From Comamonas sp. lk (GTDB lineage Bacteria > Pseudomonadota > Gammaproteobacteria > Burkholderiales > Burkholderiaceae_C): DNA of 44,304 nucleotides. Where the stretch lies: assembly GCA_945925985.1 (NCBI GenBank), contig CAMELV010000034.1, positions 1-44,304 on the forward strand, read 5' to 3'. Both the position numbers and the translations under genes were made by a program. Position 1 is the first letter of the stretch; the number at the start of each line of letters is the position of its first letter. The notes beneath the pieces were generated by a model. That model was not told the DNA's origin and made no database searches. It saw only the letters and a list, made by a program, of their open reading frames with translations. Below are positions 15,003 through 24,198 of this stretch, one piece after another.

Positions 15003-16100
15003 TTAGCCCGCTAACCCCTTCAGTGCCTTGCCGACCAGCTCATCCGTACGCACCATCACCTGGTGTTTCCAGTCGTCGGTGTCAACGTAGAACACATCGC
15101 GAATACGCCGTTTGATGGCGCGCCCCTGGTCTGAGTCAAGGCTACCGTAAGTGTGCAGCCAATGGTCAGCGCGCAGCGCAGCGCGTACCTCGCTAGACGG
15201 CAGCGTACCGAACTCCAGGCCAAGCACTGGCCCGGTTTTGGCTTGCGCGTAAAGCGGCCTGAACGGCAAACCGATATGCCCGTGCAGTGGCGTGGACTGG
15301 CCTGTGCCCCGTTCAAGCCAGCTGACATCATCCCCCAGCCAGCGACGGCATTCTGCAAAAGCTGCCTCGGTCGGGTCGCCCACATAGCTGGGCTCGCCAT
15401 AGCCCAGGGGGCCAAGGCCGGTGTGAATGTCGATGAAGCAAAAACGCTTGGCCTGGGCCAATTGACGATCGATCAACGCGCGCAATGTCCGGTTGGACCA
15501 GGTGGGTGTGAGGCCACCGTAGAAGAGGCCCTTCGGGTAGGCAAACTGCCCGCCGGAAATGGCCTGGCTAAACGCGCGGTCGCCGTGCTGAGCGCGATAG
15601 TGTTCAAGCGCCCCATCGGCGGCATCTCGCTGGGCACCTTCAAACGCCTCTGGGATCACCCATTGGTGAATGTCGGCATAGCCAGGGTTCACTGGTAAGG
15701 CAACACCTTGGGGACCAAAGTTACGGTTGAGGTCCACGTTGTCCTCGTTGACGCGTCGGGTCCAGGCGAAGCCATGGGGGTTGATGGCGTGCGTCAGCAA
15801 CAGCGCCACGCCTGCCGGCAATTGCCGGTGCCAACCCAGTGCCATCAAGCCAATCTGCACACCCGAGCCGCAATAGCCCTCCACGCCATGGGTGGCCGAG
15901 TTGATCCACAACACCGCTGGCGCGTCAGTCGCGCCAAATCGCGCCACATCGCAGGCCAGCTCTTCGCCGTTTGGCCCCAGCATGGGGTGCTTCAATGCGG
16001 TCAAGTCAGCCCCTGCTGCCTGGGCGGTCGCGCGAAACTTGGCGCGTGCTTCTGCGTAGCTTTGTGAAAACGCGTCCGCTGGGTTGATGGTCATAGGCAT
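15003..16100 (-). CDS. DUF2817 M14-like zinc carboxypeptidase/amidase, copy 1
   Basis: A 365-aa protein of DUF2817 (PF10994), related to M14 metallocarboxypeptidases. The zinc site is His71 and Glu74 (THGVEGYCGSG) with His226 (FIDIHTGLG); the NR-type substrate motif is NVDLNRNF at 121-128 and the catalytic Glu is Glu296 (LGLEFGT). All are present, so it should be active, probably in the cytoplasm since no signal peptide is seen. It is the last gene of an ABC importer operon and begins 3 bp after the PLP-enzyme stop. A paralogue (22986-24080) lies at the other end of the operon. The context suggests hydrolysis of an imported peptide or amide. ATG at 16094 is an alternative start. Confidence 0.85.
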   Translation of the reverse strand: MPMTINPADAFSQSYAEARAKFRATAQAAGADLTALKHPMLGPNGEELACDVARFGATDAPAVLWINSATHGVEGYCGSGVQIGLMALGWHRQLPAGVALLLTHAINPHGFAWTRRVNEDNVDLNRNFGPQGVALPVNPGYADIHQWVIPEAFEGAQRDAADGALEHYRAQHGDRAFSQAISGGQFAYPKGLFYGGLTPTWSNRTLRALIDRQLAQAKRFCFIDIHTGLGPLGYGEPSYVGDPTEAAFAECRRWLGDDVSWLERGTGQSTPLHGHIGLPFRPLYAQAKTGPVLGLEFGTLPSSEVRAALRADHWLHTYGSLDSDQGRAIKRRIRDVFYVDTDDWKHQVMVRTDELVGKALKGLAG

Positions 16101-16103
16101 AGG

Positions 16104-17240
16104 TCAGACCAGACGCGCCAGCGCCGCCATGGCTCCGGCAACATCCTGCTCAGTGTTGTAGAAATGGGGCGCAACGCGGATCAAGGGGCCGCGCGCTGAG
16201 ACGATGAAACCGGCGCTCGCCATGTGCCGCTCTATGGCGGCCGAGTCCTTGACACGGATGGCCGTGTTGGACCCTTTGCGGCTTGGGTCAAGCGGACTGG
16301 CAATGGGTAGGTTGTGTCGCTTGGCCTCGCGCAGAGCCACCGCCGACAGTTGCTCGATGTAAGCCTCCACTTGCGCCATGTCCAGCGTGTTGAGCAGGGC
16401 CATGCCAGCACATGCGGCCGCTCCGTTGATATAGGGCGGTGTGCCGGTGTCAAAGCGACGTGCCCCCTGGGCATAGTCCAGCGTCCGGATGTCAAAAGCG
16501 AATGGGTTGATCCGGCCAAACCAGCCGGTATTGCTCGGCTTGAGTTGCTCGGCGACCGACGGACGAACGTACATGAAGGCAATACCCGGACACCCAAGCA
16601 GGTATTTTTGGGCACCGCAGACCAGCATGTCAATGTCGTCACGCTGGACGTCGATCTGCATCACGCCGGCCGACTGGTAGGCGTCGACGAACAACAGCGC
16701 GCCCTGGGCACGGGCCAGCTTGACAATGGCGCCGATGTCTTGCTTGAAACCGTTGGAATACGAAACCTGCGAGACCGAAACCAGTCGCGTACGGTCATTG
16801 ATCAGGCGGGCATAGCCCTCCAGCGCGATCTCGCCGCCGGCATCGGGTTGCGCAAACTGAACCACCGCGCCGCGCGCCTGTTGCGCCAACCAGACATGGC
16901 CCACCGAAGGAAAGTCAATCTCACCCAGAACAATGCCGTCCCGCTGTGCATCGAAGCTCAGGCAGTTGCCGATGGACGACGCAAAATCTGACACGCAGGA
17001 CATCACAGCAATGTCAGCGGCATCGGCATGGATCAGGCGTGCGAACTCGGCTTTCGCTTGATCCAGCACAACGCCCCAACCGCCCCAGTCCATGCCCTGC
17101 TCACTCCACGAGGTCATGTAACGAGCGAGTGCCTCCGTCACGGGTGTTGACAAGGCGCTTTGCGAGCAACTCGAGAGCTGCGCCTTTTTTTGCAGAATAG
17201 GAAAGAGAGCGCGTTGCGCTTCAAAGGGAAAGTTGGTCAT
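16104..17240 (-). CDS. Class V aminotransferase-fold PLP enzyme
   Basis: A 378-aa fold-type I PLP enzyme of the aminotransferase class V/cysteine desulfurase/kynureninase group. The PLP-binding Asp186 is in LLFVDAYQSAGV and Lys212 in CGAQKYLLGCPG; FDTGTPPYINGAAAC and a C-terminal GPLIRVAPHFYNTEQD also match. The ATG at 17240 is used because an upstream extension begins only at TTG 17273. The gene is 47 bp after the second ATPase of an Opp/Dpp-type importer and 3 bp before a DUF2817 peptidase, so all probably act on the imported compound. Transamination, desulfuration, epimerisation or kynureninase-like cleavage are all possible; the sequence does not decide. Confidence 0.85.
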   Translation of the reverse strand: MTNFPFEAQRALFPILQKKAQLSSCSQSALSTPVTEALARYMTSWSEQGMDWGGWGVVLDQAKAEFARLIHADAADIAVMSCVSDFASSIGNCLSFDAQRDGIVLGEIDFPSVGHVWLAQQARGAVVQFAQPDAGGEIALEGYARLINDRTRLVSVSQVSYSNGFKQDIGAIVKLARAQGALLFVDAYQSAGVMQIDVQRDDIDMLVCGAQKYLLGCPGIAFMYVRPSVAEQLKPSNTGWFGRINPFAFDIRTLDYAQGARRFDTGTPPYINGAAACAGMALLNTLDMAQVEAYIEQLSAVALREAKRHNLPIASPLDPSRKGSNTAIRVKDSAAIERHMASAGFIVSARGPLIRVAPHFYNTEQDVAGAMAALARLV

Positions 17241-17287
17241 GGTGGTGGCTTTGGTCAAGGGTTCACGCTGCAATCAGCTGTGGTCGT

Positions 17288-18292
17288 TCAGGTGTCATTG
17301 AGGTGGCAGGCTGCCAGATGGCCAGGTGCGAGTTCGCGCAAAGCTGGCCGCCGGGTGGCGCAATGCGCCATAGCCTTGGGGCAACGTGGGTGGAAATGGC
17401 ACCCGCCTGGCGGCTGGAGCGGCGAAGGTATCTCGCCCTTCACCGGCACAAAAACGCGCTTGGACACTTCAAGCTTGGGCTCGGACTGCAGAAGGGCCTG
17501 GGTGTAGGGGTGGTTGGGCCGGGAAAAGACCGTGTCGGCCGGGGCGCACTCCACCACCCGCCCAAGGTACATGATCACCACCCTGTCCGACAGGTGACGC
17601 ACCACGCCAAGGTCGTGGCTGATGAACAGGTAGGTGAGATTCAAGGCATTGCGCAGTTCAATGAACAGGTTGAGCACTTGCGCCTGGATCGACACATCCA
17701 GCGCAGCAACGGCTTCATCGCAAACCAGAAACTCGGGCTTCACCGCCAGGGCCCGTGCAATACCGATCCGGGCGCGCTGTCCACCCGAAAACTGGTGCGG
17801 AAAGCGCCGCATCGCCGATGCGTCCAGGCCAACCTGGCTCAGCAGCTGTTCCACATAGTCATCGTGTTCACGTGCGGCGACCAAGCCGTGGGCCACCGGC
17901 GCCTCGCCCACGATGTCACGCACCCGCATGCGCGGGTTGATCGACGCATAGGGGTCCTGGAAAATCATTTGAATGGCCAGCAGATCGCGCTGCGTCCGCT
18001 GGTTGGCACCCGGCGCAATGTCCACACCCTTCCACAGGCGGCGTCCAGCGCTCAGGCTGTGCAATCCAACCGCCATCCGCCCCAGGGTAGACTTGCCGCA
18101 ACCCGACTCGCCCACCAGGCCGAGCACCTCGCCGGGCTGTATCGCCAAACTGACATCATCGACCGCGTAAACGACCTCTTCACGCAGGCCGGCGCCAAGC
18201 GCGTTACTGATCCGATCCACCGCGTCAAGTGGCTTGACAAAACGCTTGCTGACGCCTTGCAGCTCTAGGATGGGCGCGGGGCGCTGCGTCAC
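17288..18292 (-). CDS. Opp/Dpp-type ABC transporter ATP-binding protein (F-type)
   Basis: A 334-aa ATPase with Walker A GESGCGKST, an FSGGQRARIGIARAL signature, Walker B EFLVCDEAVAALD and switch FISHDLG. The C-terminal oligopeptide-transporter domain has the Cys cluster CHFHPRCP...C, typical of DppF/OppF iron-sulfur-binding-like tails. It starts at GTG 18292, overlapping the preceding ATPase stop by four bases. One small departure is Ala in DEAVAALD where most members have Pro-Thr (DEPTSALD-like). It pairs with the other ATPase to energise peptide-type import. Confidence 0.92.
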   Translation of the reverse strand: MTQRPAPILELQGVSKRFVKPLDAVDRISNALGAGLREEVVYAVDDVSLAIQPGEVLGLVGESGCGKSTLGRMAVGLHSLSAGRRLWKGVDIAPGANQRTQRDLLAIQMIFQDPYASINPRMRVRDIVGEAPVAHGLVAAREHDDYVEQLLSQVGLDASAMRRFPHQFSGGQRARIGIARALAVKPEFLVCDEAVAALDVSIQAQVLNLFIELRNALNLTYLFISHDLGVVRHLSDRVVIMYLGRVVECAPADTVFSRPNHPYTQALLQSEPKLEVSKRVFVPVKGEIPSPLQPPGGCHFHPRCPKAMAHCATRRPALRELAPGHLAACHLNDT

Positions 18293-19290
18293 GGGAGCAC
18301 CTCAGCGTGTTCAGCGCCAACGGGATGAAAGCAGCGCAGCGTGCGACCGTCACCGGTCTGCACGGGAGGCGCCTGCCGACAGACGTCGCTCACTCGGTCG
18401 CATCGCTCACGAAAAGCGCAGCCACTGGGCAGGCGAATCAGGGACGGTGTCATGCCCGGGATTTGGCGCAGCGGCTGCCCGCGCGGGTTGCGCGAAGGTG
18501 CTGAGGCGATGAGCGCATGAGAGTAAGGGTGACGCGGCTGCTCCAGCACCTGCTTGGCCGTACCGCTTTCGACGATCTTGCCGGCATACATCACGCTCAC
18601 GGTATCAGCCAGCCCGGCAATCACCGACAGATCGTGCGTGATCCAGATCAGGGCGGCACCGGTTTCTGCGCACAGCTTCTGCATTTCATAGAGTATTTGC
18701 CCCTGAATGGTCACATCCAGCGAGGTGGTCGGCTCATCGCAGATGATGAGATCCGGCTTGTTGAGCAGCGCAATCGCAATCGCCACGCGCTGGCGCATAC
18801 CGCCGGAGAATTGATGCGGGTAAGACAACAGCCGCTCGTCAGGCGAGGCGATGCCAACCCGCTCCAGCGCATCCCGACACATGGCACGCGCCGCATCTCG
18901 GCTCACTTTTTGGTGCGCCAGCACGGCCTCCATCATCTGGGTGTCGATGCGCAGCACAGGGTTAAGCGTCATCATAGGGTCCTGAAAGATCATCGCTATC
19001 CGGTTGCCGCGGATCTTGCGCATGTCGTCCGCCGGCAAGCCAAACAGCTCGCGCCCGTTGAGTCGAATGCTGCCCGACTCGATGCGCCCGGGCGCATCGA
19101 TCAGACCCATGATGGAATAGCCGGTGAGCGATTTGCCCGAGCCGGATTCGCCCACAAGCCCCAGGATTTGCCCGGGTTGGATGGACAGTGACACGCCGTC
19201 AACCGGTATGACGGTGCCGCCACGCGTGCTAAAGCGCGTGGTGAGGCCTTCAATGACCAGCGTGGGTTGGACGGAGGCGGTGGCAGCCAT
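18289..19290 (-). CDS. Opp/Dpp-type ABC transporter ATP-binding protein (D-type)
   Basis: A 333-aa ATPase. Walker A is [11 protein letters not shown], the signature [16 protein letters not shown], Walker [13 protein letters not shown] and the switch WITHDL. The tail carries the [14 protein letters not shown] cysteines of the oligopeptide-transporter C-domain. It follows the second permease by 7 bp and overlaps the F-type ATPase by four bases. Together with that ATPase it forms the ABC motor. Confidence 0.93.
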   Translation of the reverse strand: MAATASVQPTLVIEGLTTRFSTRGGTVIPVDGVSLSIQPGQILGLVGESGSGKSLTGYSIMGLIDAPGRIESGSIRLNGRELFGLPADDMRKIRGNRIAMIFQDPMMTLNPVLRIDTQMMEAVLAHQKVSRDAARAMCRDALERVGIASPDERLLSYPHQFSGGMRQRVAIAIALLNKPDLIICDEPTTSLDVTIQGQILYEMQKLCAETGAALIWITHDLSVIAGLADTVSVMYAGKIVESGTAKQVLEQPRHPYSHALIASAPSRNPRGQPLRQIPGMTPSLIRLPSGCAFRERCDRVSDVCRQAPPVQTGDGRTLRCFHPVGAEHAEVLP

Positions 19291-19297
19291 TCGACGC

Positions 19298-20215
19298 TTA
19301 TTGGGTTTGTAGCCGTGGGTTCAGGACATCGCGCAACTGATCCGCCACAAGGTTAATGGCCACCACAACGACCAGCAGCGCCACGCCCGGAAACACACTG
19401 ATCCAATACTTGCCGGACATCAGGTACTGCGATCCGTTGGAGATCAGCAAGCCCAGCGAAGGCTCGGTGGGCGGCAAGCCCAGCCCCAGGAAAGACAGTG
19501 TGGCCTCCAGCGTAATGGCCGAGGCTACTTGTAAGGCCGTCACCGCCAGCAGCGGCGTCAGGCAGTTAGGCAGCAGGTGCTTGAAAATAATTCGATTGGT
19601 GGAGAGGCCCAGGCAAGTCGCGGCTTCGATGTATTCCTTGCGCCGCTCCACCAGGGCGATAGACCGCGCAGAGCGGGCGTAATAGGCCCATTTGACGGCC
19701 ACCAGCGCCACGATGATCTTGCCCAGCCCGGGGCCGGTGAGCGCGAGCAAGATCAGCGCGATCAATATCGGCGGGAAAGAAAGCTGGATGTCCACCAGGC
19801 GCATCACGAAACCGTCGAAACGCCCACCCAGGTAGGCCGCCCACAGGCCTAACGACAAACCAATGACCAGCGCGATGGCCGTACTGACCACCCCCACCAG
19901 CACCGAGGTCCGGATGCCGTACAGGATAGCGGACACCATGTCGCGCCCCTGCTCGTCCGAGCCGAGCAGGAAGGTCATCTTGCCATCACCAGACACACCG
20001 CCTGGTGCCAGGCGGGAGTCCATCACGTCCAGCACCTTGAGGTCATACGGGTTTTGCGGGGCCAGAAAGGGCCCGGCGATGGCTGCAAACAACACCAGGG
20101 CCAGCAACACCAAGCCAAATACGGCCACCTTGCTCGCCAGGTAGGATCGCAGGAAGCGCCGGAACGGCGTTTCAATCTCGGTTGGCGTCACCGCCGGGGC
20201 TTCTGTCATGGCCAT
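19298..20215 (-). CDS. Opp/Dpp-type ABC permease (C-type)
   Basis: A 305-aa inner-membrane permease with about six helices and the N-terminal extension typical of DppC/OppC (FRRFLRSYLASKVAVFGLVL). The periplasmic segment contains FLLGSDEQGRDMVSAILYGI, the classic C-type motif, and the coupling loop EAATCLGLSTNRIIFKHLLP. Its ATG overlaps the stop of the first permease by one base (TGATG). It forms the translocation channel with that partner. Confidence 0.93.
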   Translation of the reverse strand: MAMTEAPAVTPTEIETPFRRFLRSYLASKVAVFGLVLLALVLFAAIAGPFLAPQNPYDLKVLDVMDSRLAPGGVSGDGKMTFLLGSDEQGRDMVSAILYGIRTSVLVGVVSTAIALVIGLSLGLWAAYLGGRFDGFVMRLVDIQLSFPPILIALILLALTGPGLGKIIVALVAVKWAYYARSARSIALVERRKEYIEAATCLGLSTNRIIFKHLLPNCLTPLLAVTALQVASAITLEATLSFLGLGLPPTEPSLGLLISNGSQYLMSGKYWISVFPGVALLVVVVAINLVADQLRDVLNPRLQTQ

Positions 20216-21192
20216 CAGCCTCGTGCGTCTGACAGCCTGACCCGTGGGTCCAGCACAGAATACAACACGTCAACAACCAGGTTGATCACAATGAACAGTG
20301 TGACTGTTAGCAGCAAATAGGCCACCACCACCGGCCGATCCAACACCCGGATGGAGTCTATGATCAGTTTGCCAATGCCTGGCCAGGCAAAAATGGATTC
20401 CGTGACGATGGCAAAGGCGATCAGCGCGCCAAACTGCAAGGCGATTACCGTGACGATGGGGATCAGAATATTCTTGAGCACATGGACCCCAATGATGCGT
20501 CGGCTGGCGAGGCCTTTTGCACGGGCAAATTTAACGTAGTCCTGCAACATCGCCTCCTGGGTGCCGGAGTGGGTCAGCCGGATCACCAGTGCAATATTGA
20601 ACAACGATAGGTTTAGCGCTGGCAGCACCAGGTGCTTAAGCCCGTCGAGGGTCAGAAAGCTCAGCGGAATGCCCATCCACTCCACTGTCTGCCCCCGACC
20701 ACTAGAAGGCAGCCAGCCCAGGTTAACAGAAAACAACATGATCAGCATCAAACCGACCCAGAACGTGGGCAAAGAGAAGCCCAGGATCGACAGGCTCATG
20801 ATCGTGCGCCCGACAAAGCCGTCACGACGCAAGCCCGCCCACAGGCCCAGCGGCACACCCAACAAGATAGAGACCAGCATAGCGACCACAGCGAGTTCCA
20901 GAGTGGCTGGCAGGCGCTGCGCAATCAGGGTCAATGCCGGGGTCGAGTAGGCAAACGAGCGGCCCAGGTCACCTGCCACTGCGCTTTGCAAAAACAGGCC
21001 GTATTGGACCCACATGGGCTTGTCGAGTCCAAAGGCCACGATCGTGGCGGCCCGCTCAGCCTGGGTGGCCTCGGGGTTGATCAGGATGTCGACCGGGTTG
21101 CCAATAGCGTAGATGCCAACAAACACCAGCAGCGACATGATCAGCAAAACGAACACACTCTGCAACACGCGCCGCACGATGAAAGCAATCAT
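20215..21192 (-). CDS. Opp/Dpp-type ABC permease (B-type)
   Basis: A 325-aa inner-membrane permease. The N-terminus MIAFIVRRVLQSVFVLLIMS is the usual DppB start, which is why ATG 21192 is chosen over the upstream TTG. The EAA-type coupling loop YVKFARAKGLASRRIIGVHV and a final LLTVTLFIVINLVVDVLYSV are present. It follows the binding-protein gene by 84 bp in the same operon. Confidence 0.93.
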   Translation of the reverse strand: MIAFIVRRVLQSVFVLLIMSLLVFVGIYAIGNPVDILINPEATQAERAATIVAFGLDKPMWVQYGLFLQSAVAGDLGRSFAYSTPALTLIAQRLPATLELAVVAMLVSILLGVPLGLWAGLRRDGFVGRTIMSLSILGFSLPTFWVGLMLIMLFSVNLGWLPSSGRGQTVEWMGIPLSFLTLDGLKHLVLPALNLSLFNIALVIRLTHSGTQEAMLQDYVKFARAKGLASRRIIGVHVLKNILIPIVTVIALQFGALIAFAIVTESIFAWPGIGKLIIDSIRVLDRPVVVAYLLLTVTLFIVINLVVDVLYSVLDPRVRLSDARG

Positions 21193-21276
21193 GGTTGGCC
21201 ACCGCGGTGCATGCAACCGGGCGCCGGCCGGCCCCTGCCGTACCAGCCCGCCCCTGCCTTAACCCTCATCAGGCAA

Positions 21277-22851
21277 TTACATCGGCTTGAAGTCGAAGGC
21301 ATAGGTCCGTTCGTCGCCACGCCCTTTGTAGGTCAAGCCTTTCTTGACCGCCCAGGCAGACACCTGGAAGTGCAGCGGGATCAGGGCGACATCTTTGCTG
21401 ATGATGCCAGCGGCTTCCCGCAGAATACGGCTGCGAACCAGCGGGTCCATGCTGTCGGCCTTCATGAGGAGTTCATCAACCTTCGGGTTGCAGTATTTGG
21501 CCCAGTTGACGACGCCCATGCCCTTGGCTGGATTTTCGCAAGCCAGCAAGGCACGCATCGGCGAGGTCAGGTCAACGCTGCCACCCCAGGCAATCAAGGC
21601 CACCGAGAACTCGTACTTGGCCCCACGCGGTGCGTAAACAGCCATGGGCATGGTTTCGACTTTGGTGTCTACGCCAATACGCGTAAACATCTGCGCTACC
21701 GTCTGGGCAATCTTTTCGTCATTGACGAGGCGGTTATTCGGGCCATGAACCGTCAGACCGAACCCGTTGGGGAAACCGGCCTCAGCCAAAAGTTTCTTGG
21801 CGGCGTCAGGGTCATACTTGGGTGGCACCATAGAAGGCACATAACCGGGCGAGCCAGGCACGATCAAGTTTTCGGTTGTTTCGGCCAAGCCTTCCATGAC
21901 GCGGTCACGAATCGCGTCGCGGTTGATCGCCATCGACAAGGCACGGCGCACCCGGACGTCTTTCAGCGGACTGGTCGCCAACACAGCGCCATTTTTGTCG
22001 GTAACAAAAGGGGACTTGTCCCGCCAGTCGGCAAACATGAACACCATGCGCTGAGAGGTCGCCGTGATGAGGCTCAGGTTGGCGTCATTCCGGACGCGCC
22101 CGAGATCAGGGGTGGGCACGTTTTCAATCGCTTGCACATCACCGGCCAGCAGGGCCGCAAGGCGGGTCGATGGGTTGGCGATAAAGCGGATGGTGGTGGT
22201 GGCCCAGGGGGTTTTGTTAGGGCCGTTGTAATGTTCGCTTCGCGCCAACTCAACACGGTCATCGCGCAAAAAGCGTACAAATTTGTACGGGCCTGAGCCG
22301 ACCATGCCCTTGCCGTTGGCGAAGTCATCGCTGGCAAGTCCTTCCGTGGCCTTCTTACTCACAATGATGACACTGACCAGGTCATCTGGAAGCAGCGGTG
22401 TCTCGGCGCCGGTGGTCAGGCGTACGGTATTGGCGTCAATGACTTTTTTGCCGACAATGGACTTGGTGTATTGTGTGAAACTGGCCGGGCTGTTCTTGAT
22501 CGTGGTGGGCCGGTCGAGGGAGTAAATCACGTCGTCGGCAGTGACCAGGCTGCCATCACTGAATTTGGCGCCTCGACGTATCTTGAACTCCCACGTCAGG
22601 TTGTTGATGAGCGACCAAGACTCGGCCAGGCCCGGTGCCAACTTGCCATCTGGCGAACGCATGACCAAGGGCTCAAACATGTGTTCGATCACATTGGCGT
22701 TAGTGGTTATGTTCTGGAAGTGCGGGTCCATCGATGTCGGCGGACTGCTCATGGCCACCTTGAAATCCTGGGACCATGCCGGTGCGGCGAGTCCACCCGC
22801 CACCAGAGCTGCGAGCCCCAAACGACGAAAAACACCAATTGCTTTGGACAT
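21277..22851 (-). CDS. ABC transporter substrate-binding protein, family 5 (peptide type)
   Basis: A 524-aa periplasmic binding protein (SBP_bac_5). A signal peptide at residues 1-27 ends APAWSQ. The family pattern includes SMDPHFQNITTNANVIEHMF, LAPGLAESWSLINNLTWEFK and VRRALSMAINRDAIRDRVME, then AKKLLAEAGFPNGFGLTV. AAGAAGGAG sits seven bases before the ATG. It heads the seven-gene minus-strand operon (binding protein, two permeases, two ATPases, PLP enzyme, DUF2817). A TGTAA-N6-TTACA palindrome lies 61-76 bp upstream. Relatives bind di- and oligopeptides, nickel or glutathione; the ligand here is not deducible. Confidence 0.93.
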   Translation of the reverse strand: MSKAIGVFRRLGLAALVAGGLAAPAWSQDFKVAMSSPPTSMDPHFQNITTNANVIEHMFEPLVMRSPDGKLAPGLAESWSLINNLTWEFKIRRGAKFSDGSLVTADDVIYSLDRPTTIKNSPASFTQYTKSIVGKKVIDANTVRLTTGAETPLLPDDLVSVIIVSKKATEGLASDDFANGKGMVGSGPYKFVRFLRDDRVELARSEHYNGPNKTPWATTTIRFIANPSTRLAALLAGDVQAIENVPTPDLGRVRNDANLSLITATSQRMVFMFADWRDKSPFVTDKNGAVLATSPLKDVRVRRALSMAINRDAIRDRVMEGLAETTENLIVPGSPGYVPSMVPPKYDPDAAKKLLAEAGFPNGFGLTVHGPNNRLVNDEKIAQTVAQMFTRIGVDTKVETMPMAVYAPRGAKYEFSVALIAWGGSVDLTSPMRALLACENPAKGMGVVNWAKYCNPKVDELLMKADSMDPLVRSRILREAAGIISKDVALIPLHFQVSAWAVKKGLTYKGRGDERTYAFDFKPM

Positions 22852-22911
22852 TTCAATCTCCTTCTTGTTGAACCAATGGCACGAATATTAGCTGTCAGCG
22901 CAGGCCCTGCG

Positions 22912-22927
22912 TGTAATTCACTTTACA
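22912..22927. promoter_or_regulatory. Crp/Fnr-type operator, site 1 (binding-protein operon)
   Basis: TGTAATTCACTTTACA is a perfect TGTAA-N6-TTACA inverted repeat, 61-76 bp upstream of the binding-protein ATG. The same arms occur at 24139-24154 and, with one change, at 24960-24975. The spacing is that of CRP/FNR-family sites. Confidence 0.7.
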
Positions 22928-22985
22928 TTGCAGCACAGGCCTCGTTGGTGAAAACCCTAGACCCACCTGATACCGATGTCGGGCA

Positions 22986-24080
22986 CTACAGTGCCGACAG
23001 GCCGCATACGGCTTCTGCCAGCATCGCATTGGACTGGTACGCCGCCATCACGCGCCACTCGCGTCGGGCAGGGTAGAACCGCTCCAGCATTTGGGCACAC
23101 AATTGCTGCCCATAGGGCGACGTCCTGTCGCCATGCTGATACAGCCAGTTTTCCGCCCGCACAATGTCGTGGCCGCAGGCTTCACCAGTGCGAAGCTCCA
23201 CCAGGCACAGGGTCAGAGCCTTGCCCGGCAAAATGTCCGGCAGCGAATAAAACAGATTGCCTGGCGTCTCCGACTGCGCATTTTTGCCGTTGGCGGCCTT
23301 GTCCTCCGAAATCACGCTGACCTGTGAGAACCAATGGCGAGTCTGGCTGCCCGCATGGTCGTCGTCGATGAATAAATCACAGTAGCCCCACACCCCGCCG
23401 CCGGTGTGGTAGTCAATGATGGCGACATGGTTCGCGCGGGCCGCGTGATCGGCCACGATCTGGCGAAACAGTTGATTCGACCAGGTCGGTTTATCGCCGC
23501 CGTAGAAGATTCCGCGGGGATTGACATACTGGCCCCCATGCATCGCCTTGCACATCACGTCATGACGCTCGCGTCCCAAAAACTTGGCAATGGCCTGGTT
23601 GTGGGCAGACAAGCCTGGCTCAGCCCAATCGATAGGGTCTATGTGCTCTGCGATGGCAACGTAGTCGGCGTTCTCGAGTCGCGGTTGACTATGGTCCACA
23701 AAATTTCGATTGAGGTCAACGTTGTCTTCGTTGACCCTCCGTCCCCAAGCAAACCCATGGGGGTTGATGGCATGAATGAAGAGGATCGCGGTGTCCTTCG
23801 GGGCCAAGCGCTGGAACCAACGCTCCTGCAGCCAGGCGACCTGGCAGCCAGAACCCGCATAGCCCTCGGCCCCATGGGTACCAGACACCAGAATCAGCAG
23901 TTTGCTGGCATCCTCTGGCCCGAGCCAAGCCACATCGGCAATGCAGTCCTCACCCTCGGGCCCCTTTTCGGGGTTGGTGTGGCTGGACAACAATCGACCA
24001 CCGCCGGCTTGGACGGCAACCAAGAATTTGGCACGTGCCTGGCTATAGCTGTCCGAAAAATACGCTGCAATCCGATCCAT
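22986..24080 (-). CDS. DUF2817 M14-like zinc carboxypeptidase/amidase, copy 2
   Basis: A 364-aa paralogue of the protein at 15003-16100. The zinc and catalytic residues align position by position: His69 and Glu72 (GTHGAEGYAGSG), NVDLNRNF at 120-127, His225 (IIDYHTGGG) and Glu295 (CLVELRTGE). ATG 24080 is preferred over 24113 because AAGGG is well placed before it and the start then matches copy 1 (both soon reach a YSQARAKF-like segment). It lies between the importer operon and the divergent Crp/Fnr gene. Divergence from copy 1 is large, so this is an old duplication or independent recruitment, and the two may have different specificities. Confidence 0.85.
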   Translation of the reverse strand: MDRIAAYFSDSYSQARAKFLVAVQAGGGRLLSSHTNPEKGPEGEDCIADVAWLGPEDASKLLILVSGTHGAEGYAGSGCQVAWLQERWFQRLAPKDTAILFIHAINPHGFAWGRRVNEDNVDLNRNFVDHSQPRLENADYVAIAEHIDPIDWAEPGLSAHNQAIAKFLGRERHDVMCKAMHGGQYVNPRGIFYGGDKPTWSNQLFRQIVADHAARANHVAIIDYHTGGGVWGYCDLFIDDDHAGSQTRHWFSQVSVISEDKAANGKNAQSETPGNLFYSLPDILPGKALTLCLVELRTGEACGHDIVRAENWLYQHGDRTSPYGQQLCAQMLERFYPARREWRVMAAYQSNAMLAEAVCGLSAL

Positions 24081-24138
24081 AGGGGCCCTTGCGGTGATGG
24101 GAAACTGACGCATCGTACGGGCAAAGTTTCAGGCTGTA

Positions 24139-24154
24139 TGTAAGCTGCTTTACA
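24139..24154. promoter_or_regulatory. Crp/Fnr-type operator, site 2 (divergent region)
   Basis: TGTAAGCTGCTTTACA is a perfect TGTAA-N6-TTACA palindrome. It lies 45-60 bp upstream of the Crp/Fnr ATG and 59-74 bp upstream of the DUF2817 ATG, so it can serve both directions, including autoregulation. Confidence 0.7.
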
Positions 24155-24198
24155 ACACTGCCTCAGCCCCTGGGCGCGGCCGCTAAACTCTGCAAACC

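Noticed and set aside
22274..22289. Perfect 16-bp palindrome CGTACAAATTTGTACG
   Set aside because: It lies inside the binding-protein coding sequence in the middle of conserved protein sequence (KFVRFL), far from any start. It has no second copy, so chance in coding DNA is the simplest view.
20632..22296. 554-codon plus-strand frame opposite the permease and binding-protein genes
   Set aside because: Very long but rich in His, Gln and Arg with no family pattern, which is typical of the antisense frame of high-GC genes.
22868..22885. Sigma-54-like TGGCACG upstream of the binding-protein gene
   Set aside because: It points away from the gene and lacks the -12 half.
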